DNA from: Pseudomonadota bacterium
Lineage (GTDB): Bacteria; Pseudomonadota; Alphaproteobacteria; Caulobacterales; Caulobacteraceae
DNA: 64,000 nucleotides
NCBI GenBank assembly: GCA_020161365.1
Contig: JAIUNU010000001.1
Location: forward strand, 310,001 to 374,000
Direction of reading: 5' to 3'
The position numbers were made by a program, and so were the translations under genes. Every line of letters starts with the position of its first letter. Positions within the stretch are counted from its first letter, which is position 1. Shown piece by piece: positions 58,294-64,000 of this stretch. Below the pieces are notes generated by a model. That model did not search any database, was not told where the DNA came from, and saw nothing but the letters and a program-made list of their open reading frames with translations.

Positions 58294-60144
58294 TCAGCGC
58301 GGCAGAACCAAGCCCGGATCGACCGGTTTGGCCTTGTCCTTGGCCGTCGGCGCATAGCGCATTTCAAAGTGCAGCTGAGGCTCGTTGACCCCACCGGTCG
58401 CGCCGACCGTACCGATCTGCTCGCCTTGTTTGACTTGCTGGCGCATCTTCACCGACGTGCTGGAGAGGTGCGCATAGGCCGTGACCCAGCCATCGGCGTG
58501 CTTGACCAGAACCAGATTGCCAAACGTCGGCACCTGGTTGCCCGCATAGGCGATCTCGCCGTCGGCGGCCGACAGCACGGGAGAGCCCTGCGGCGCGCGG
58601 ATGTTCAAGCCATCGTTGCGCTGACCCGTCCCCTTCACGCCAAAGCCGGAGATGATTTCACCCCGCACCGGCCAGGCGAACTTGCCCTTGCCTGACGCAA
58701 TAATCTCGGCCTCGGTCGGCGCGGCGGCGCTTTCGATGATCGGCCGCGCGGCCGGCGGAGGCGTGATCGGCTGAGCCGCCACAGGCGCGCTGGGGCGCGG
58801 CGGCGTGGCGCCACTAGCGGTGTAGGGAATGGGGCTCGACGGCAAGGCCGGCGCGGCCGCTGACGGCGCGCTGCTGTCGACACGTGCATAGGTATTTGCG
58901 GGAGTGTTCGCGGGCGGGGGCGTGGGACGCGCCGCCGCGACGATCGTCGTGGTGGTCTTGATCGGCCCCTTGTCCTTGTAACCGTCCGGCAGCGCGAGCT
59001 TCTGGCCCTTCTTGATCGCCGCCGTGGCGCGCAGGTTGTTCTCCGCCGCCAGTTCTTTGACGCTGACGTTGAACCGCTTGGCCACCGCCGACAGCGTATC
59101 GCCGCTCTGCGCGACATAGGCTTTCTGCGTGGTGGCCGGCCCCTTGATCTTGGCGCCCAGCTTCAGAGGCTTGTCGGTGTCGAGCTTGTTGGCCTCCGCG
59201 AGTTCGCTGACGCTCATGTCGAACTTGCGCGCGATCGCGGTCAGGGTGTCGCCGGACTTGACGGTGTGGATCTGGCGCGGCCCCGCCACGCTCACGACCG
59301 AACCTGTCACGCTCAAGGTGGTGGTGCTGGTAGCGATCGGTGCGGGAGCTTCTTCCGAGACCGTCTGACGCGCGGGGCGCGAGGCGGTGGGCGACGCAGG
59401 ACGCTGCGTGGCCGGCGCGGACTCGGCCTCGGCGACAGTCGTCGCGGGAGCGGCCGGGATCACCTGGGTGGTCTTGATCGGCCCCTTGTCCTTGTAGCCG
59501 TCAGGGAGGCGAAGCTTCTGGCCCTTCTTGATGGCCGAGTTCGCCTTCAGGTCGTTTTCTTCGGCGAGGGCGGCGGCAGTGACGTTGAACCGCTTGGCGA
59601 TCGAAAACATCGTATCGCCGGTCTGGACCACATAGGCCTTGGCGGTCGTCGCCGGTCCTTTGATCTTCTGACCAAGCTTCAGGCGATACGGCGGCTGCAG
59701 GTCGTTCAGCTTGACCAATTCGGCGCGGGTAGACCCCATGCCGCGCGCGATGGCGTCGAGCGCGTCGCCGGATTCGACCACGCGCACCTGCGGCTTGCCC
59801 TGCAGCTCGACCACCGGTCCGGTGACCGTGGTGGTCACGACAGTCTTAGGCGGCGCGGGACGAAGCACCGGCTTGGGCTCGGGCGGCGCAGTCTGCGCGG
59901 GAGGCGGCAACTCGGCCTGGCTCACGGCGGGCGCAGGTTGGGTCGCGATCGGTGTCGGAGCCGGCAGAGCCTCGGCCTCGCCGGCCGGCACCGGGGTCGC
60001 CTCACTGGGCGCCGGCGTAGCCGGCTGCGTGATCGGGAAATTGGGCGTGAACCGCTGCGCGGCCAGTCCGGCAGCGTGCGCGGGAGCGCCGAGTGTTCCA
60101 GCCGTCAGGGCGATCACCGCCGCTTGCGTCCACAACTGCCTCAT
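58294..60144 (-). CDS. dipM: LysM/LytM-domain division factor DipM
   Basis: An exported murein-binding protein of 616 residues. The start MRQLWTQAAVIALTAG follows AGGAGAGG; the signal ends near AHAA. Four LysM domains are seen: about 121-163, 170-214, 291-333 and 341-385, in two near-identical pairs, then a Pro/Ala linker and a LytM/M23 domain (about 490-600). In that domain the metal-ligand His and Asp positions read RNDGLNI, and the HxH motif reads QLHFE. Caulobacter DipM has this exact layout and is known to act as a regulator of autolysins rather than a strong hydrolase. Neighbour pcm supports orthology. Confidence 0.9.
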   Translation of the reverse strand: MRQLWTQAAVIALTAGTLGAPAHAAGLAAQRFTPNFPITQPATPAPSEATPVPAGEAEALPAPTPIATQPAPAVSQAELPPPAQTAPPEPKPVLRPAPPKTVVTTTVTGPVVELQGKPQVRVVESGDALDAIARGMGSTRAELVKLNDLQPPYRLKLGQKIKGPATTAKAYVVQTGDTMFSIAKRFNVTAAALAEENDLKANSAIKKGQKLRLPDGYKDKGPIKTTQVIPAAPATTVAEAESAPATQRPASPTASRPARQTVSEEAPAPIATSTTTLSVTGSVVSVAGPRQIHTVKSGDTLTAIARKFDMSVSELAEANKLDTDKPLKLGAKIKGPATTQKAYVAQSGDTLSAVAKRFNVSVKELAAENNLRATAAIKKGQKLALPDGYKDKGPIKTTTTIVAAARPTPPPANTPANTYARVDSSAPSAAAPALPSSPIPYTASGATPPRPSAPVAAQPITPPPAARPIIESAAAPTEAEIIASGKGKFAWPVRGEIISGFGVKGTGQRNDGLNIRAPQGSPVLSAADGEIAYAGNQVPTFGNLVLVKHADGWVTAYAHLSSTSVKMRQQVKQGEQIGTVGATGGVNEPQLHFEMRYAPTAKDKAKPVDPGLVLPR

Positions 60145-60237
60145 AGCCTCTCCTTTCCCGCCGGAGCGCCAGAACGCCCCGCCAGGGTAAACCAACCTTT
60201 AACATCCGGAGCGCGCCGTGGACGCGTCCCCAGAAAC

Positions 60238-60906
60238 TCACTGATCCTTGGCGACGCCGGCCAGCAGGGGCACGAAGCGCACGTCGCACAGGATCTCGAC
60301 CCGGAAGCCCCCTTTTCCATCCCCGGCGTAGCGCCGAAGGCTCTGGACAGGCCCCTTCCCGACCGGCGCGACCAGCACGCCGTTCGGCTTCAACTGCGAA
60401 AGCAGTCGCTTAGGGTCATCTTCCGCTGCGGCCGTGACCATAATGCGGTCAAAGGGCGCTTGTTCGGCCCATCCTTCCCCGCCATCGCCAAACTTGGTGA
60501 TGACATTGGTCAAGCCGAGCGTGTTGAAACGCGCCTCCGCCTCTTTCATCAGGGTGCGGTAGCGCTCGATCGTATAGACCAGCCGCGACACCTTGCTGAG
60601 GATCGTCGTCTGGTAGCCCGACCCGGTGCCGATCTCCAGCACCCGTGAGCGCGGCTCGACCGTCAGGGCCTGGGTCATTAGGCCGACGATGAAGGGTTGG
60701 CTGATGGTCTGGCCGCAAGCGATCGGCAGGGCCGAATCTTCCCACGAGCGGTCCTTGAAGAGGTCCGGCGTAAACAGGTCGCGGGGCGTGGTCTCGATGG
60801 CCTTCAGCACCTGAGGATCGGTCACGCCCTGGTCGCGCAACGCCTTCATCAGGCGCGGCAGATCGGCCTTGGCGTTTTCAGCGGCCTTCGTCGTCCCTCC
60901 GCTCAT
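60238..60906 (-). CDS. pcm: Protein-L-isoaspartate O-methyltransferase
   Basis: Pcm methylates damaged isoaspartyl residues so that they can return to aspartate. The 222-residue protein has the catalytic N-terminal sequence [20 protein letters not shown] split around residue 57, SAM motif [18 protein letters not shown] near 92, and [31 protein letters not shown]. It overlaps surE by 4 bases, the conserved surE-pcm pair. Confidence 0.95.
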   Translation of the reverse strand: MSGGTTKAAENAKADLPRLMKALRDQGVTDPQVLKAIETTPRDLFTPDLFKDRSWEDSALPIACGQTISQPFIVGLMTQALTVEPRSRVLEIGTGSGYQTTILSKVSRLVYTIERYRTLMKEAEARFNTLGLTNVITKFGDGGEGWAEQAPFDRIMVTAAAEDDPKRLLSQLKPNGVLVAPVGKGPVQSLRRYAGDGKGGFRVEILCDVRFVPLLAGVAKDQ

Positions 60907-61694
60907 GCGCCCACCTTTCTAGGCGGCGCGCCGCCCAGGACGCCCTTCAGCGCATGGGCGGTCTCGTAGTGCGTCAAGTCGATGTGCAACGGCGTGACGG
61001 AAATCCGCCCTTCGTAGATGGCGCGAAGATCGGTGCCTTCCGCCGGCTGCGACGCCTTGGCGGTGAAGCCCATCCAGTAATAGTCACGGCCGCGCAGATC
61101 GGTGCGCTTGTCCATGTGGCGCATGTGGCCGTCGCGGAAGCCCTGGCGGGTGACCTCGACCGCCTTGACGCTTTCCGGCGCCAGCGCGGGGAAGTTCACG
61201 TTCATGACCACATCGGCCGGCCAGCCCACCTCCAGCAGGCGCTGGATAATGCCCGGCGCGAACGCCTCGGCCGTCTCCCAGTGGGCCACGATCTCATCGT
61301 GGAAATAGTTCATCGACTGCGACAGGGCGATCGACGGGATGCCCAGCGCCATCCCCTCGATGGCGCCGGCCACCGTGCCCGACAGGGTGACGTCCTCGGC
61401 GATGTTCTGGCCGCGATTGACGCCTGACAGGACAAGGTCCGGCTTGGCGCCCTCGATCAGCTGCTGAACCGCCATCATCACGCAGTCGGTGGGCGTGCCC
61501 TCGACGGCGAAGCGGCGCGGGTCGAGCTTTCGCACCCGGATCGGATCCGCCAGGGTCAGGGCGCGGCTGGCGCCCGATTGCTCGTACTCGGGCGCGCAGA
61601 TCCAGACGTCATCGGTGAGCGCCCGGGCGATGCGCTCCAGGCTTTGCAGGCCGGGAGCGTTGATCCCGTCGTCGTTGGTGAGGAGAATCCTCAC
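60903..61694 (-). CDS. surE: 5'/3'-nucleotidase SurE
   Basis: SurE is a survival-protein metallophosphatase acting on nucleoside monophosphates. The 263 residues begin [20 protein letters not shown] with the metal-binding Asp pair at 8-9. Then [29 protein letters not shown] split over residues 86-114 is the other active-site stretch, with Ser and Asn. Starts in overlap with serS and ends in overlap with pcm (ATGA each). Confidence 0.95.
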   Translation of the reverse strand: MRILLTNDDGINAPGLQSLERIARALTDDVWICAPEYEQSGASRALTLADPIRVRKLDPRRFAVEGTPTDCVMMAVQQLIEGAKPDLVLSGVNRGQNIAEDVTLSGTVAGAIEGMALGIPSIALSQSMNYFHDEIVAHWETAEAFAPGIIQRLLEVGWPADVVMNVNFPALAPESVKAVEVTRQGFRDGHMRHMDKRTDLRGRDYYWMGFTAKASQPAEGTDLRAIYEGRISVTPLHIDLTHYETAHALKGVLGGAPPRKVGA

Positions 61695-62986
61695 GCCTGC
61701 CCCCCGATGTGCGTCACGCCGCCCATATAGGGCTGCAGCGCCGCCGGGATGTGGATGCGACCGCCCTCGTCCTGATAGTTCTCAAGCACCGCCACCAGCG
61801 TGCGGCCAACCGCAAGACCCGAACCGTTCAGGGTGTGCACGAAGTGGCCGCCCTTTTCACCAGTCTTGCGGTAGCGGGCGTCCATGCGACGGGCCTGGAA
61901 GTCGCCGCAGTTTGAGCACGAGCTGATCTCGCGGTACATGTTCTGCGACGGCAGCCAGACCTCGAGGTCGTAGGTCTTCTTCGCGCCAAAGCCCATGTCA
62001 CCGGTGCACAGCAGCATGGTGCGGAACGGTAGCTCCAGCTTCTTCAGCACCGCCTCGGCGCACTCGACCATGCGCTGGTGCTCGGCCTCGGACTGGTCGG
62101 GCGTGGTGATCGAGACGAGCTCGACCTTGTAGAACTGGTGCTGGCGGATCATGCCGCGCGTGTCGCGCCCGGCCGAGCCGGCCTCGGCGCGGAACGACGG
62201 CGTCAGGGCCGTCAGGCGCATGGGCAGCTCCTCCTCGGCGATCAGCTGCTCGCGGACGATGTTGGTGAGCGAGACCTCGGCGGTGGGGATCAGCCAGCGC
62301 TCATCGGTCGTGTGGAAAAGGTCGTCGGCGAATTTGGGCAGCTGGCCCGTGCCGAACAGCGCGTCGTCCTTCACTAGGAGCGGCGGGCTCACCTCCATAT
62401 AGCCGTGCTCGACCGTCTGCAGGTCCAGCATGAACTGGCCGATGGCGCGCTCGAGGCGGGCGATTTCCTTCTTGAGGACGACAAAGCGCGCGCCGCTCAT
62501 GCGGGCGGCGGCTTCGAAGTCCATGCCGCCGATGGCCGCGCCCAGGTCGACATGGTCCTTCGGCGCGTTCAGCTTGCCGGCTGGCAGGGCCTTGGCGTCG
62601 CCCCAGGCGCGCTGTTCGACATTGCCATGCTCATCGTCTCCGGCGGGCACTTCCGGCGCGGGGATGTTGGGCAGGCTGGCCAGCAGGTCCTTCAGCTTGC
62701 CGCCGACCAGGGCCTCTTCCTCAGCGGCGGTGGCCATGACGCCCTTCAGCGACTCGACCTCGGCCATCAGGCGCTGGGCTTCGGCCTCATCCTTCTTGGC
62801 CTTGGCCATGCCGATCAGCTTGGAGCTCTCGTTCCGCTTGGCCTGGGCCTCCTGCAGGGAGGTCTGAGCGGCCCGAAGTTGCGCGTCCAGCTTGACGGCC
62901 TCGGCGGCCGCGCCCGAACGCCCCTTGGCTGACCAGTGGCGGTCATAGGCTTCAGGATTTTCGCGGATGGCCTTGATGTCGTGCAT
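61691..62986 (-). CDS. serS: Seryl-tRNA synthetase
   Basis: SerS charges tRNA-Ser with serine. The 431-residue class II synthetase has an N-terminal coiled-coil arm (about 30-105, rich in Glu, Ala, Lys), motif 2 [20 protein letters not shown] near residue 265, and motif 3 in [16 protein letters not shown] near 395. The TAEVSLTNI stretch binds serine. Length is typical. It is the first gene of the serS-surE-pcm run. Confidence 0.97.
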   Translation of the reverse strand: MHDIKAIRENPEAYDRHWSAKGRSGAAAEAVKLDAQLRAAQTSLQEAQAKRNESSKLIGMAKAKKDEAEAQRLMAEVESLKGVMATAAEEEALVGGKLKDLLASLPNIPAPEVPAGDDEHGNVEQRAWGDAKALPAGKLNAPKDHVDLGAAIGGMDFEAAARMSGARFVVLKKEIARLERAIGQFMLDLQTVEHGYMEVSPPLLVKDDALFGTGQLPKFADDLFHTTDERWLIPTAEVSLTNIVREQLIAEEELPMRLTALTPSFRAEAGSAGRDTRGMIRQHQFYKVELVSITTPDQSEAEHQRMVECAEAVLKKLELPFRTMLLCTGDMGFGAKKTYDLEVWLPSQNMYREISSCSNCGDFQARRMDARYRKTGEKGGHFVHTLNGSGLAVGRTLVAVLENYQDEGGRIHIPAALQPYMGGVTHIGGQA

Positions 62987-63227
62987 CGAACGCTAGCTCG
63001 GAAGAGGCGGTAAGAAACGCCCTCTCTAAGGCGCGTCGGCGGGGGCGCCAAGCTTTCCGGACCGCGCGCCGCCGTCTCAACGGCTTCGTGATCCGGTCCG
63101 GGGCGAACCTTCAGGAACGTTCATTGCACTAAACTACGCCTTTTTCGCCAACTGCGACCGCATGACGCACGGTTCGAGAGCGCAAGATTCCCCGTTCTTG
63201 GCCGCTTTCAGCATCATGATTCCAATT
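62987..63227. other. Non-coding gap between serS and the UrcA-like gene
   Basis: This 241-base divergent stretch has no family-like frame. From about 63120 it becomes less GC-rich. It contains two GATTC sequences (CcrM GAnTC sites) near 63186 and 63219. It must hold the serS promoter and part of that for the UrcA-like gene. No other structured element was identified. Confidence 0.45.
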
Positions 63228-63243
63228 ATTAATGCGAATTAAT
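63228..63243. promoter_or_regulatory. ATTAAT palindrome, CtrA-like spacing
   Basis: ATTAAT-GCGA-ATTAAT is an exact inverted repeat. It contains TTAA-N6-TTAA, one base short of the CtrA consensus TTAA-N7-TTAA. It lies about 121 bases before the UrcA-like start. A master-regulator site is possible but the spacing is off. Confidence 0.4.
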
Positions 63244-63364
63244 CATGCTTTGTCACATGGGTTTAACGCCGAGCGTCGAGAAGCCGCGCTCAATTCAGTG
63301 CGCTTTTCGCTTCTCACCCGGCCCTCCCCGGCCCGCTCGCCCCTCCAAGGACCAATCGAACCCC

Positions 63365-63826
63365 ATGAAGACGTTCGCCGCTCTCGCCGCCCTCGCCATC
63401 GCCGCCGCTGTCGCCGCCCCGGCCAGCGCCAAGACCAACGAAGTCCGCGTTTCGATCGCCGGCAAGAACTCGGTCGAGATCCAGACCGCGATCAAGGCCG
63501 CCGCCGCCACCGTCTGCACCGCCAACGGCAAGCTGATCGCTCAGGACTGCGTCGACAGCGCGGTCGCCGGCGCCAACCGCCAGCTGGCCATGATCGTCCG
63601 CGCCCGCGAGACCGGTAAGGCCCTGTCGTCGGAAACCCTCTCGGTCGTCCGCATCTCGCTGAAGGGCAAGACCCGCGACCAGATCCACTCGGAAATTCGC
63701 GTCGCCGCCCAAACGGTCTGCAAGGCCCAGCCGCGCTTCAGCGTCGCCAGCTATCAAGCATGCGTCGCCGACGCCGTTCGCGACGCCAAGGCTCAGCTGC
63801 AAGCCCGCATGGGCGCCGCCGCCTAA
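63365..63826 (+). CDS. Exported protein with two UrcA-like repeats
   Basis: A 153-residue exported protein; MKTFAALAALAIAAAVAAPA is a signal peptide ending near ASAK. UrcA-family proteins are small secreted proteins of one motif: a beta strand, a helix ending in VC, and a second Cys before an alanine-rich helix. Here the unit occurs twice: RVSIAGKNSVEIQTAIKAAA plus TVC and DCVDSAV, then RISLKGKTRDQIHSEIRVAA plus TVC and ACVADAV. So four cysteines likely form two disulfides. Function of the family is unknown. A strong hairpin follows the stop. Confidence 0.8.
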   Translation: MKTFAALAALAIAAAVAAPASAKTNEVRVSIAGKNSVEIQTAIKAAAATVCTANGKLIAQDCVDSAVAGANRQLAMIVRARETGKALSSETLSVVRISLKGKTRDQIHSEIRVAAQTVCKAQPRFSVASYQACVADAVRDAKAQLQARMGAAA

Positions 63827-63854
63827 AGCCACCCGAACTGACCGAAAACAAGGA

Positions 63855-63886
63855 GGGCTCCGCGACAGGATCGCGGAGCCCTTTCT
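63855..63886. terminator. Bidirectional terminator between UrcA-like gene and tatC
   Basis: GGGCTCCGCGA (63855-63865) and TCGCGGAGCCC (63871-63881) form a perfect 11-base stem with a 5-base loop. TTTCT follows on the plus strand, and CTCCTTGTTTT on the minus strand, so it can end both convergent transcripts. Confidence 0.85.
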
Positions 63887-63887
63887 G

Positions 63888-64000
63888 TTACGAGGCGACG
63901 AGATCCGTACCCGCCTGCTCGTCTTCTTCCTTCCGGCGGCGCTCAATCAGCCACACGCACCAGATCGAGATTTCGTAGAGCAGGCACAGCGGCAGCGCCA
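63888..64000 (-). CDS. tatC: Sec-independent translocase TatC, C-terminal end (partial)
   Basis: The reverse-strand frame ends LPLCLLYEISIWCVWLIERR followed by a charged tail RKEEDEQAGTDLVAS. LLYEISIW is the conserved end of the sixth TatC helix, and TatC is the Tat translocon subunit that recognises twin-arginine signals. About 36 codons are in the window; the rest lies beyond its end. tatC near serS-surE is a usual Caulobacter neighbourhood. Confidence 0.85.
   Translation of the reverse strand, partial: ALPLCLLYEISIWCVWLIERRRKEEDEQAGTDLVAS

Noticed and set aside
63229..63242. A confirmed CtrA binding site
   Set aside because: TTAA-N6-TTAA has one base fewer than the accepted spacing, so it is listed only as a palindrome with CtrA-like features.

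Overview
The window is a gene-dense, very GC-rich bacterial chromosome segment from an alphaproteobacterium, almost certainly Caulobacter or a close member of the Caulobacteraceae. The evidence is the gene content and order: pdxJ-acpS-lepB-rnc-era, rpoZ-spoT with a single bifunctional RelA/SpoT homologue, mreBCD-mrdA-rodA, yajC-secD-secF, and a dipM-like four-LysM division protein beside pcm-surE-serS-tatC. Many starts are GTG or TTG, and leaders are short. I saw no tRNA, rRNA, CRISPR array, insertion sequence, phage gene or other sign of a foreign island. Most of the window is core housekeeping sequence with small accessory genes between the operons.

Layout. 1-4.7 kb (minus): pdxJ, acpS, a YCII-like protein, lepB, rnc, two small membrane-associated proteins of unknown function and the start of era. 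4.9-8.8 kb: an exported M20 amidohydrolase, pyrE, a NUDIX protein and a DUF900 hydrolase. 8.8-12.1 kb (minus): folK, rpoZ and spoT. spoT has no ATG, GTG or TTG start and probably begins at a CTG overlapping the rpoZ stop. 12.2-14.1 kb: an NYN nuclease-like protein, a family 5 uracil-DNA glycosylase and an acetyltransferase. 14.1-19.8 kb (minus): the elongasome operon mreB-mreC-mreD-mrdA-rodA. 20.2-23.4 kb: a drug/metabolite transporter, an unrecognised protein, and leuA with a leucine-rich leader peptide and competing hairpins that look like an attenuator. 23.5-26.9 kb: an exported alkyl sulfatase divergent from a TetR regulator across a perfect operator palindrome, then a TVP38-type membrane protein. 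27-33 kb: an orphan ParA preceded by a DnaA box, an FMN reductase, an aspartate aminotransferase, a glutathione transferase, a PmoA-like protein and several tiny genes. 33-41.4 kb: a UvrD/PcrA helicase, LtrA, prmA, an exported beta-carbonic-anhydrase-like protein carrying a near-copy of the TetR operator, aminopeptidase P and a DUF2147 protein.

41.5-51.2 kb: ligA, an acyltransferase, recN, bamD, lpxC and an S9 peptidase. 51.2-57.1 kb: yajC-secD-secF followed by homologues of two mitochondrial complex I assembly factors (the Mth938/NDUFAF3 and phytoene-synthase-like/NDUFAF6 families) with a stand-alone PuuD-type membrane domain between them. A DUF815 ATPase is divergent from yajC. 57.2-64 kb: an XRE-cupin regulator with an acetyltransferase, dipM, pcm, surE, serS, a protein built of two UrcA-like repeats, and the end of tatC.

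The dominant theme is envelope growth and biogenesis: MreBCD/RodA/PBP2, DipM, LpxC, BamD, SecDF-YajC, LepB and TatC. It is interleaved with stringent response and nucleic-acid maintenance genes. I did not find a wholly new multi-gene defence or mobile system. The most interesting signals are regulatory or at residue level: the CTG start of spoT, the leuA attenuator-like leader, a palindrome shared by two distant exported-enzyme genes, a glycine at an RNase III metal-ligand position, and the respiratory-assembly homologues beside secDF.
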